Shown piece after piece: positions 1 to 5,463 of a stretch of 7,825 nucleotides of DNA. The notes beneath the pieces were generated by a model that was not told the DNA's origin, did no database searches, and saw only the letters and a program-made list of their open reading frames with translations. The stretch covers positions 1 to 7,825 of the forward strand of contig DAHXOQ010000135.1 in assembly GCA_027364815.1 (NCBI GenBank), given 5' to 3'. Each line of letters begins with the position of its first letter. The stretch's first letter is position 1. The position numbers were made by a program, and so were the translations under genes. The DNA comes from Acidobacteriaceae bacterium (GTDB lineage Bacteria; Acidobacteriota; Terriglobia; Terriglobales; Acidobacteriaceae).

Positions 1-272
1 GTGGGGATAGGCGAGTTGGTGGTTCCGTCGGGTGGCCAGATGCGCAGGCCAGTACCTTCAGCGGCGAGGTCGTGGAGGAGCGAGATGTGGAATTGGTCGA
101 GTTCGACGCGGGCATGGAAGCGCTCAGAGAGTTGGGAGACGATGCGGTCGCGGAGAAATGGTTCAATGCGGTGGATTTGGTAAGAGAGCCAGAGAGCCGC
201 AGCGGCGACGAGCAACACAAAGAGTGTAAGTGCGCTGAAGAGGAGGCGGTGGCGATGGAGGAAAGAGGTCAA
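1..272 (-). CDS. AsmA-like membrane-anchored protein, N-terminal part (runs off left edge)
   Basis: Partial gene; only the first 90 codons are in the window. The frame is open from a TAA at about 308-310 (minus strand) and contains no ATG or GTG start, so the best start is TTG at 272, with a GGAG 11 nt upstream. The peptide has a short basic N-terminus (residues 1-9), one hydrophobic membrane segment (about 10-31), and then a segment with RIEPFLRDRIV (35-45), HARVELDQFHISL (53-65) and a GLRIWPP turn (75-81). A single N-terminal anchor followed by this 'remodelled boundary' motif is typical of AsmA/TamB-like proteins, large envelope proteins linked to outer membrane biogenesis and lipid transport. 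I assign it on that pattern; the rest of the protein is outside the window. It lies downstream of a terminator (364-401), so it probably has its own promoter in 273-363. Confidence 0.72.
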   Translation of the reverse strand, partial: MTSFLHRHRLLFSALTLFVLLVAAAALWLSYQIHRIEPFLRDRIVSQLSERFHARVELDQFHISLLHDLAAEGTGLRIWPPDGTTNSPIP

Positions 273-338
273 AATGAATGTGACTCCAAAGTGCGGCAGC
301 TCATGATTAGATTACCTTCGAATCGAGAGGCGTCGTCT

Positions 339-354
339 TCTATATGAATATAGA
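339..354. promoter_or_regulatory. Short perfect inverted repeat upstream of the AsmA-like gene
   Basis: TCTATAT and ATATAGA (7 bp each) flank a GA dinucleotide. The site lies 67 bp upstream of the TTG start of the AsmA-like gene and just beyond the terminator of the kelch gene. On the minus strand it contains TATATT, a possible -10 element. It could be an operator or only an AT-rich promoter core; no good -35 element is visible. Confidence 0.3.
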
Positions 355-363
355 CACAAATAA

Positions 364-401
364 AAAAGGAAAGATGCATTGAACGATGCATCTTTCCTTT
401 T
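364..401 (-). terminator. Rho-independent terminator of the kelch gene
   Basis: A perfect 16-bp stem (364-379 with 386-401) closes a 6-nt loop. On the minus strand it is followed directly by a run of six T (the T run includes the base of the stem). It starts 20 nt after the stop codon of the kelch-protein gene. The stem also ends in TTTT on the plus strand, so it could work in both directions, but no plus-strand gene is seen to its left. Confidence 0.9.
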
Positions 402-421
402 GATTATTGCCGCAGTAGTTT

Positions 422-1945
422 TCAGAGAAGCGGTACGCACTGAGCAGTTGGGGCGCCACAACCGGCGATAATGACGTTGATTGGTTGTGATGGAATTCCA
501 TTGGCGACGACGACCAACTTGCTGGGGCCACTTTCAATTGAGCTGGGAACGTCGAACCAGGTTTGGATAGGTCTTGAGCCGGTGGCAACACCCATAGAAC
601 TGTGGTTGTGTGTTCTGGCGTAGAAGACGTGGCCGGTGCCGGAGTTGGTGATGCGGACGAGAGGGTAGTTGGTGGCGCATTGCTCTTCATCGCCGACTGC
701 GCAGGCTTGGGAGAGTCCGTTGAATTGCAGACCAAAGATGCGATAAGTGTTGTTAGAAAAAAGAGTAGAGGAAGTGATGCCGTCGATGACCGGAGCCCAT
801 GAGCTTTGGTAGGTGCCTGTGGAGGCGTAGACAGAGACGGGGAAGCCGGCATAGGGCGCTCCACCGACGAGGACTTCACCAGTGGGCAGAAGAATCATGG
901 CGCCAAGATAGGCGCCGGTGCCCGTGGTGAGGGTGAGGTTGGAACCGTCAAACTCGTAACCAAGAGCGTACTGGCCTTCAACGAAGACGTTGCCATTGGG
1001 AAGGAGCACTGCCCAGTTGTCGCCGGCGTTATCACCATAGGTTCCGTTCAGGAGCGGGAAATCAGGACCAACGGACCACTGGCTGGTTTTGGAGTTGAAG
1101 ATGGCAGTGTGTCCGGGATCATTTGTGTTGTTGTTGGAATAAGAGCCGGTATAGAAGACGGTCCCATCTGGACGCAAGATGGCGGGACCGATTTCTCCGG
1201 GTGGAAAGTAGCAGGCATTAGAAGGCGGATAGGGGCTGCAACCGAAGGGCGATGGAGAGTGCAGGTCAAGGATGGTGCTTCCGGCTGAGACCCACTGATT
1301 GCGTATGGGCCAGAAGATTTCAGAGTTGGGAGCGTTTTTGACGTCGGCGGCAAGGACGGTGCCGCCGGGCAGCAGGGACCATCCTTCTTCGGCGTTGAAG
1401 TCGCTTTTGCCACGTGTGGCGAGGACGGTCCACGTCATAGTGGATGGATTGAGTTCGGCCATTGACTCGCTGAGCTTTTGCCCGAGGAGGAAATTACCGT
1501 TTGGGAGAACGGTGCTGGGTGAATCGCCGATGTTGATCCAACCCTGAGGGGGATTGACGTTGGACCATTGATTGGTGAACGGGCTGTAGATGGCGCCCCG
1601 CGCAGTAAGGGTGAAGATGTAATTGTCGCTGGTATATTCGCCACCTTCAACCAAAAGCCGTCCATCAGCAAGAACAGCGCCGGAGAAGGCGTAAGGAGCG
1701 TAGCCGAGCTGCGGGATTTGGCTCCAGGTGCCATTGACGTAGCTGCCATTGATATCTGGTGTGAGCTTCCAAAAGATGTTTGGGTAGCCGCTGTCTTGGG
1801 CGATGACCGTGCCGTCAGTCATGAGAAAGGCAGAGTCAAAGCCATCGGCGATTTGATTTGTGAGCGGGGTGAGAGTTTGAGCATAAGAAGGATGCGAGAA
1901 CGCAACACACACGAGTGTGGCAGCAAGAAAGAGCTTCTTGAACAT
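422..1945 (-). CDS. Exported kelch / galactose-oxidase-like seven-bladed beta-propeller protein
   Basis: A 507-residue protein. The start is ATG 1945, because it has a GGAGG 9 nt upstream and begins a clean signal peptide (MFKKLFLAATLVCVAFSHPSYA, with cleavage near residue 22). An in-frame ATG at 2065 would add 40 residues that hide the signal peptide. Seven kelch-type strand motifs of the form L-x-x-G-x-V/L-L/F-x-x-G are visible near residues 42, 92, 147, 192, 257, 314 and 352, enough for a seven-bladed propeller. Residues 387-494 form a C-terminal E-set (Ig-like) domain of the type found in galactose-oxidase-like proteins, with RTHNHSSMGV at 444-453. I cannot confirm the copper ligands and Tyr-Cys cofactor of galactose oxidase, so enzyme activity is unproven; a carbohydrate-binding or structural role is equally possible. 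Cysteines occur as close pairs (236/245, 415/423, 496/503), which fits disulfides in an exported protein. It is divergent from the DUF2252 gene. Confidence 0.85.
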   Translation of the reverse strand: MFKKLFLAATLVCVAFSHPSYAQTLTPLTNQIADGFDSAFLMTDGTVIAQDSGYPNIFWKLTPDINGSYVNGTWSQIPQLGYAPYAFSGAVLADGRLLVEGGEYTSDNYIFTLTARGAIYSPFTNQWSNVNPPQGWINIGDSPSTVLPNGNFLLGQKLSESMAELNPSTMTWTVLATRGKSDFNAEEGWSLLPGGTVLAADVKNAPNSEIFWPIRNQWVSAGSTILDLHSPSPFGCSPYPPSNACYFPPGEIGPAILRPDGTVFYTGSYSNNNTNDPGHTAIFNSKTSQWSVGPDFPLLNGTYGDNAGDNWAVLLPNGNVFVEGQYALGYEFDGSNLTLTTGTGAYLGAMILLPTGEVLVGGAPYAGFPVSVYASTGTYQSSWAPVIDGITSSTLFSNNTYRIFGLQFNGLSQACAVGDEEQCATNYPLVRITNSGTGHVFYARTHNHSSMGVATGSRPIQTWFDVPSSIESGPSKLVVVANGIPSQPINVIIAGCGAPTAQCVPLL

Positions 1946-1985
1946 AATACTGGACCTCCAAAGAGATGCTTGGGTAAGCAAGTGG

Positions 1986-1994
1986 AGTTTAGCA
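1986..1994 (-). promoter_or_regulatory. Candidate extended -10 promoter of the kelch gene
   Basis: Read on the minus strand this is TGC-TAAACT, an extended -10 (TGn plus TAnnnT). Transcription would start near 1979 and leave a leader of about 34 nt containing the GGAGG site. No convincing -35 hexamer lies 17 nt upstream, which is tolerable for an extended -10 promoter. Confidence 0.4.
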
Positions 1995-2056
1995 CAGGGT
2001 GATTGCAAAATGGCGCAAGGTTTGGGTGTTAGATGGAAGTAAGTGAAAGGAATAAG

Positions 2057-2082
2057 TACTTGCACGGGAGTGCGCGCAAGTA
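2057..2082. repeat. Inverted repeat TACTTGC-N12-GCAAGTA overlapping the DUF2252 promoter
   Basis: Perfect 7-bp arms at 2057-2063 and 2076-2082. The left arm overlaps the presumed -35 region and the right arm runs into the TATAAA box of the DUF2252 promoter. A smaller inverted repeat, GCAC-N4-GTGC (2062-2065 with 2070-2073), is nested inside. This placement suits a repressor operator; the binding protein is unknown. Confidence 0.4.
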
Positions 2083-2086
2083 TAAA
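2060..2086 (+). promoter_or_regulatory. Promoter of the DUF2252 gene, probably giving a leaderless mRNA
   Basis: TATAAA at 2081-2086 is a good -10 box. TTGCAC (2060-2065) lies 15 nt upstream of it, or ACTTGC (2058-2063) 17 nt upstream. The expected start point is 2092-2095, and the ATG is at 2095. No Shine-Dalgarno sequence precedes the ATG. An in-frame TAA (2083-2085) inside the -10 box rules out any start further upstream. Confidence 0.5.
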
Positions 2087-2094
2087 GTTCGCCT

Positions 2095-3396
2095 ATGAGC
2101 TGGGTTACACGTGAAGAACGATTGAAGATGGGTCAGGCTGCGCGGAAGGTAGTGGCGCGTCAGGATCATGCAGAGTTGAGCAAGCGGCGGCGTCCTGTGT
2201 CGGCGCTGGATTTGCTGAAGCGTTCGATGAAGGGACGTTTGCCGGAGCTGGTTAAGATCAAATATCAGCGAATGCTGCTTTCGCCATTTGGATATTTTCG
2301 CGGTGCGACATGGGTGATGGCTGCGGATTTGAGTCTGGTGCCGAATACGGGGTTGATGGCGCAGTTGTGCGGGGATGCACATGTGCGGAATCTGGGAGCG
2401 TTTGCTGCACCCGATGGACGGCTAGTTTTCGATATCAATGACTTTGATGAGACGATGCCGGGACCGTTTGAGTGGGATTTGAAACGCATGGCAGCGTCGA
2501 TTGTGCTGGCTGGGCATGAGGCCGGTCAGAAGAATGGCAACGCGGTGAAGGCGGCGGCGTTGTGCGTGGAAAGTTACGTGAGTTTGATGATGAAGCTGGC
2601 GGAGTTGCCGCTGGTGGAAGCGAGCCGCTGGCAGGTGCATCTGCTGAACCAGGTGACGCCGGTTCATGCGGCGTTGTTGAAGGCGGAGCGATCGACGCCG
2701 GTGCGCAATATGGAGCAGTTGACGGTTGCGGCAACAGTGAAAAAGGATTCGGTGCGGCGGTTCAAAGAAGTGAAGCCGGTGTTGACGCGGGTGACGGGAA
2801 AAGAGGCGGTAGCTGTGATTGCGGCTTTAGGGCCGTATCGCGAAAGGTTGCAGCCGCAGAGAAAGCATTTGCTCTCGATGTATCGCCCTGTGGATGTGGC
2901 TTTCAAGGTGGTGGGTACGGGGTCAGTCGGATTGCGGGATTATTGCATTTACTTTGAAGGAAACGGTGTGAGCGACCCGCTGTTTTTGCAAGTGAAGGAG
3001 GAGCCGGATTCGTGCTTTGCGCCGTATTTGAAGAACAAGGTTGCGAAGCACAATGGACAGCGGGTGGTAGATGGTCAGCGTGCGATGCAAGTGCAGACAG
3101 ATCCATTTTTGGGATGGACGGATATGGCAGGGCGGAATTATTTAGTACGTCAATTGAATGACCATAAGGGATCGGTTGAGATAACAGATCTGTCGGGCGG
3201 CGGGTTGGCGGCGTATGCGCATGTTTGCGGCGAGTTGCTGGCGAGGAGTCATGCAAGGTCGGGAGATCCGGTGGTGCTGGCTGGATATCTGGGCGCGGGG
3301 AAAAAATTTGCAGAGGCGATTGCGAATTTTGGAAATGCGTATGCGGAGGTGACGGTGAAGGATTGGGAGGATTTGAAGAAGGCGGGAGTGGTTTAA
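2095..3396 (+). CDS. DUF2252 family protein (COG4320), kinase-like motifs
   Basis: A 433-residue protein, a normal length for the family. Family hallmarks are TREER at the N-terminus (5-9), GRLPELV (47-53), SPFGYFRG (63-70), LCGDAHVRNLG (91-101), VFDINDFDET (111-120), WDLKRMAAS (127-135), VGTGSVGLRD (273-282), LQVKEE (298-303), GQRVVDGQRAMQ (321-332) and LLARSHARSGD (381-391). The family has no assigned reaction that I know of. By eye, GDAHVRN resembles the GDxHxxN catalytic loop of aminoglycoside/choline kinases and NDFD resembles their metal-binding DFG/DFD, while a glycine-rich loop and a lysine (301) come later; a phosphotransferase activity is therefore an inference. No signal peptide or membrane segment is visible, so it is probably cytoplasmic. 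The ATG at 2095 is the only ATG that keeps the conserved TREER motif. It stands alone, between a divergent kelch gene and a convergent small gene. Confidence 0.9.
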   Translation: MSWVTREERLKMGQAARKVVARQDHAELSKRRRPVSALDLLKRSMKGRLPELVKIKYQRMLLSPFGYFRGATWVMAADLSLVPNTGLMAQLCGDAHVRNLGAFAAPDGRLVFDINDFDETMPGPFEWDLKRMAASIVLAGHEAGQKNGNAVKAAALCVESYVSLMMKLAELPLVEASRWQVHLLNQVTPVHAALLKAERSTPVRNMEQLTVAATVKKDSVRRFKEVKPVLTRVTGKEAVAVIAALGPYRERLQPQRKHLLSMYRPVDVAFKVVGTGSVGLRDYCIYFEGNGVSDPLFLQVKEEPDSCFAPYLKNKVAKHNGQRVVDGQRAMQVQTDPFLGWTDMAGRNYLVRQLNDHKGSVEITDLSGGGLAAYAHVCGELLARSHARSGDPVVLAGYLGAGKKFAEAIANFGNAYAEVTVKDWEDLKKAGVV

Positions 3397-3415
3397 GGAT
3401 TGTGTTGGAGAGGAC

Positions 3416-3454
3416 AAAAAATGGCATAGATGAAATCTCTCCGTGCCATTTTTT
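3416..3454. terminator. Bidirectional terminator between the DUF2252 gene and the small convergent gene
   Basis: AAAAAATGGCA (3416-3426) pairs with TGCCATTTTTT (3444-3454), giving an 11-bp stem and a 17-nt loop that can form an inner AGAT/ATCT helix. A T run follows on both strands. It lies 19 nt after the DUF2252 stop codon and 55 nt after the stop of the small minus-strand gene. A two-way terminator here supports a real gene on each side. Confidence 0.75.
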
Positions 3455-3509
3455 TATTTCTTATCAGAACTCAAGCTGGGCAGAATGGCGGCGTCGAGTT
3501 TTGATTCGG

Positions 3510-3701
3510 TTACGCGCACAGGTGCAACCCCCCGAGTTCATCGTTGGAAGGCGCAGGGTTCCTGCACACGCGGGTAGCAGTTTTACGCACCGCGAGTGCG
3601 GCAATCCAATTGCAGGCGAGGGGGGTTCTGACGTTGCCGGTAGGAATCCAGAGGCAGCGCAGGCGTGCGTTGTTTTTGATGAGATGCAGATTCTTCTTCA
3701 T
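3510..3701 (-). CDS. Small four-cysteine hypothetical protein (63 aa)
   Basis: I do not recognise a named family. The start is ATG 3701 because an AGGAGG lies 4-5 nt upstream; the frame can extend to ATG 3824, but that extension has no comparable ribosome site. The protein is basic and soluble-looking, with no signal peptide or membrane helix. Its core holds two C-x-W motifs, RCLWIPTGN (15-23) and ACNWI (29-33), and cysteines sit at 16, 30, 46 and 62, spaced 14, 16 and 16 residues apart. Histidines are at 6 and 60. The spacing could suit metal binding or internal pairing, but this is inference. It is convergent with the DUF2252 gene and shares the terminator at 3416-3454. Upstream lies a long leader with a hairpin and a palindromic promoter. 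A 116-codon plus-strand frame covers the same bases but lacks support. Confidence 0.6.
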   Translation of the reverse strand: MKKNLHLIKNNARLRCLWIPTGNVRTPLACNWIAALAVRKTATRVCRNPAPSNDELGGLHLCA

Positions 3702-3807
3702 GGTTCCTCCTCGCAGAATCCGAACGTGCTTCAACGAACGAAATGCGTGGAGGCGCAAATCAGAGGGTGGAGCATTGGATTCAAGGTTCGGGAGGGGTGA
3801 GGCGGCG

Positions 3808-3861
3808 AAAAAAACCCGGCTCACGCGCTCAATTCACAGGTTGCATGCCGTGAAGAGCGCG
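3808..3861 (-). ncRNA. Leader RNA hairpin followed by a T tract (possible attenuator or cis-regulatory RNA)
   Basis: CGCGCTC (3824-3830) pairs with GAGCGCG (3855-3861), and inside it TTCAC (3833-3837) pairs with GTGAA (3850-3854) and GG (3839-3840) with CC (3848-3849). This gives about 14 base pairs with small bulges and a 7-nt loop. On the minus strand the helix is followed by 9 nt and then seven T (3808-3814). It lies in the presumed leader of the 63-codon gene, about 120 nt before its start. The 9-nt gap is too long for a textbook terminator, so the role is open. I could not match it to a known RNA family. Confidence 0.4.
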
Positions 3862-3876
3862 GAGGGAATGTGCTTT

Positions 3877-3960
3877 TTAAAGGCAATTTCCTGAACGCAC
3901 ATCGCGACACAGAAGAGAAACCCAGGTACTCGGAGGTTCCTTAGCGGATTCGATGTTCAT
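3877..3960 (-). CDS. Possible 27-aa leader peptide upstream of the small cysteine protein
   Basis: A short frame starting at ATG 3960 and ending in TAA 16 nt before the strong hairpin. The peptide contains EPPSTW (8-13) and two cysteines, LLC at 16-18 and GNC at 24-26. The nearest GGAG is about 14 nt upstream of the ATG, which is too far to be convincing. Its position between promoter and hairpin is what a leader peptide would show, but it may be chance. Confidence 0.2.
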   Translation of the reverse strand: MNIESAKEPPSTWVSLLCRDVRSGNCL

Positions 3961-4006
3961 ATGGTGGCTTATTTCTCCAGCAAGCGAGGAATGACTTGCA
4001 GATTCT

Positions 4007-4035
4007 GTTATAGCATACCCCCACTGGGTATGCAA
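4007..4035 (-). promoter_or_regulatory. Minus-strand promoter with a perfect palindrome in its spacer
   Basis: On the minus strand there is TTGCAT at 4035-4030, a 17-nt spacer, and TATAAC at 4012-4007 preceded by TGC, making an extended -10. The inverted repeat GCATACCC (4013-4020), CCACT, GGGTATGC (4026-4033) fills the spacer and touches both elements. The core is TACCC-N5-GGGTA, which resembles operators of CsoR/RicR-type copper sensors as I remember them, and a spacer operator is also usual for MerR-type regulators. Transcription would begin near 4000 and run towards the small gene at 3701. Which regulator binds is unknown, as no sensor gene is in the window. Confidence 0.45.
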
Positions 4036-4106
4036 GTGGGGAGGGGGATTTTTTCACGGAGAGTTGGTCCTGTTGATTTTGGGAAAAATTGCAGGCAAAA
4101 TCTCAG

Positions 4107-4132
4107 GCACAACGCCCTTGCGTTGATCGTGC
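4107..4132 (-). terminator. Weak hairpin after the esterase gene, possible terminator
   Basis: CAACGC and GCGTTG (4110-4115 with 4120-4125) close a CCTT loop, and GCAC/GTGC (4107-4110 with 4129-4132) can extend the helix across a GATC bulge. On the minus strand a TTTT follows about 6 nt later. It begins about 20 nt after the esterase stop codon. The T tract is short, so termination may be inefficient. Confidence 0.35.
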
Positions 4133-4151
4133 TCAGAGGCGAGCGGTCAGC

Positions 4152-5285
4152 TTATTCAGGCTTCAACTTTTGATTGAAGAAATTCACGATGATGTTGTAC
4201 GCATCACGTGACTCTGGAACGCTGGGGTTATAAAAGAAGCCGTGAAAGAGTCCGTCCCAGACGTAGAGCTTGGAATCGACACCAACTTTGGTCAATTGAA
4301 TATTTGTGTTCAAGGCGTTGCTCAATGCGAAGTCGCGGGTTCCGGTGATGATGAGAGTGGGAGGGAATTTAGCGAGCACGTCAGGGTGGTTCACCTGAGC
4401 GATGAGTGGATCGTTTGGATCAGTTCCTTTGAAATAACCAAGGGTGGGCGTTGAGCTGTGCTGGGCGGCGGGCATGCGCGCTTCTCCAAGTGGAAGAGCT
4501 GTGTACATTGCATCGCCAGTGAAGAAGTTTCCGGCACCCGCGCAGAAGATTCCGACAGCACCTGGTGTGGGAAGATTGTGCGTTTGAAACCAGGCGAGAG
4601 ACATTGCAGTCAACGCACCACCTGCGGAACAACCGTAGATGCCGATACTCGCCGGCGCATACTGCTTTAACAATTCTGAGTAGACGGTGGCAACATCTTC
4701 GCTGGCATCAGGAAACTTGTGGTCTGGAGCTTGTCTGTAATCGATGCTGATGACTTTGATGCGGCCGGTTGAACTGACCGGGATCGACTCCAGCAGAGCA
4801 CAACCCGGCCAGCATCCTGAAAATCCTCCTCCATGCAGGTTGATGAGAACTCTTTTGCTGTTTACGGCGGTGATGCCTTCGTGCGGAGTGAAGACATAAA
4901 CATGCACTCCTGCAATTTGTGTATCGTTCAGGTCGACGGGAAAGATTGCCTTTTGCGCCGCAAGATAGGGAAGCATGAAGTGAGGAATGCCCTTTTCAAC
5001 ATAAGTTGCAGCGGGGTTTTGCATATCCAGGAGATGTTGTGTGACATAGGCTTTTGCTTCAGGGCTGAGAAGATTTGACAGGGGTACTGTTTGCGCGGGT
5101 ACAGACAAAGATCCGTCAGGCGCAACGATGACTGAAGGCGGCTTGGGCGTGTTTTCCTTTGATTGTCCATGCAGAAGCGCCGCTGCGGAGATTGCGAAGA
5201 CAACAAGACTGCAAAGAGGAAGAATCTTAGAGCAGCAAATTCTGCGATTCGTCGGGATTGGAGATGGGGATTGGTGTGTCAGCAT
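4152..5285 (-). CDS. Exported alpha/beta hydrolase, family IV (HSL-type) esterase
   Basis: A 377-residue serine hydrolase predicted to cleave carboxylic esters of short acyl chains or acylated sugars; the exact substrate cannot be read. Family IV signatures are present: the oxyanion-hole motif HGGGF (151-155), DYRQAPDHKFP (182-192), the nucleophile elbow GCSAGG with Ser220, a probable acid Asp318 in TGTRDFALSN, and His348 in DGLFHGFF. The elbow has Cys219 where the family normally has Asp or Glu. The N-terminus has a basic stretch (RRICCSK, 14-20) and a hydrophobic core (21-38) ending near HGQS, which reads as a signal peptide, so the enzyme probably acts in the periplasm or outside. ATG 5285 has AGAGG 7 nt upstream. 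It faces the same way as the M28 gene but is separated from it by a terminator, so it is probably transcribed alone. Confidence 0.88.
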   Translation of the reverse strand: MLTHQSPSPIPTNRRICCSKILPLCSLVVFAISAAALLHGQSKENTPKPPSVIVAPDGSLSVPAQTVPLSNLLSPEAKAYVTQHLLDMQNPAATYVEKGIPHFMLPYLAAQKAIFPVDLNDTQIAGVHVYVFTPHEGITAVNSKRVLINLHGGGFSGCWPGCALLESIPVSSTGRIKVISIDYRQAPDHKFPDASEDVATVYSELLKQYAPASIGIYGCSAGGALTAMSLAWFQTHNLPTPGAVGIFCAGAGNFFTGDAMYTALPLGEARMPAAQHSSTPTLGYFKGTDPNDPLIAQVNHPDVLAKFPPTLIITGTRDFALSNALNTNIQLTKVGVDSKLYVWDGLFHGFFYNPSVPESRDAYNIIVNFFNQKLKPE

Positions 5286-5314
5286 GTTTTGGCCTCTGAT
5301 TCTCTTGTTGATGG

Positions 5315-5320
5315 ATTGTA
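5315..5320 (-). promoter_or_regulatory. Candidate -10 box of the esterase gene
   Basis: Read on the minus strand this is TACAAT, a near-consensus -10, about 30 nt before the ATG and just upstream of the AGAGG ribosome site. No good -35 lies at the normal distance. A CAGCTG palindrome is adjacent (5328-5333). Confidence 0.3.
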
Positions 5321-5419
5321 CAACTGACAGCTGATGGTTGTGGTGTTACTCATGAAGGCGGCGTTGACGAACAGCAGATAAGCCGGGAGACTGTAATTTT
5401 ATTTGCGGGAAAAGCAAAA

Positions 5420-5442
5420 GGGTGCGGAGTTAATCCGCACCC
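5420..5442 (-). terminator. Rho-independent terminator of the M28 peptidase gene
   Basis: GGGTGCGGA (5420-5428) and TCCGCACCC (5434-5442) form a perfect 9-bp GC-rich stem with a 5-nt loop. On the minus strand it is followed directly by TTTTGCTTTT. It starts 21 nt after the M28 stop codon and separates that gene from the esterase gene. Confidence 0.9.
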
Positions 5443-5463
5443 TGTATTGATTGAGTAGAGAAA

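Larger units (their letters stand above)
3702..4151. other. 450-bp region without a large gene; structured leader of the small gene
   Basis: No protein of ordinary length with a ribosome site and family signature was found here on either strand. Read leftward it contains a weak hairpin after the esterase stop (4107-4132), a promoter with a palindrome in its spacer (4007-4035), a possible 27-codon ORF (3877-3960), a small helix (about 3919-3942), a strong hairpin (3824-3861) with a T tract (3808-3814), and the AGGAGG of the 63-codon gene. A plus-strand ATG frame at 3961-4173 has no ribosome site and overlaps the esterase end; I do not call it. Confidence 0.5.

Noticed and set aside
806..1288. 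160-codon plus-strand ORF
   Set aside because: It is antisense to the kelch gene; its glycine/valine-rich repeats mirror the propeller blades.
1946..2065. 40-residue N-terminal extension of the kelch protein from ATG 2065
   Set aside because: The extension lacks a ribosome site, spans the presumed promoter, and would bury the signal peptide; ATG 1945 has GGAGG and starts the signal peptide.
2903..3427. 174-codon minus-strand ORF
   Set aside because: It is antisense to the DUF2252 gene, proline/serine-rich low complexity, and its start lies inside the terminator hairpin.
3702..3824. 41-residue N-terminal extension of the 63-aa protein from ATG 3824
   Set aside because: No ribosome site at 3824, while ATG 3701 has AGGAGG; the extension would also begin at the edge of the hairpin.
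3544..3894. 116-codon plus-strand ORF
   Set aside because: No ribosome site, arginine-rich composition without a recognisable domain, and it overlaps the better supported 63-codon gene and leader hairpin.
4013..4033. Palindrome read as a terminator of the esterase gene
   Set aside because: There is no T tract after it on either strand at the required distance, and its position between -35 and -10 elements fits an operator better.
3961..4173. 70-codon plus-strand ORF
   Set aside because: No Shine-Dalgarno site; it crosses the palindromic promoter and runs into the 3' end of the esterase gene.
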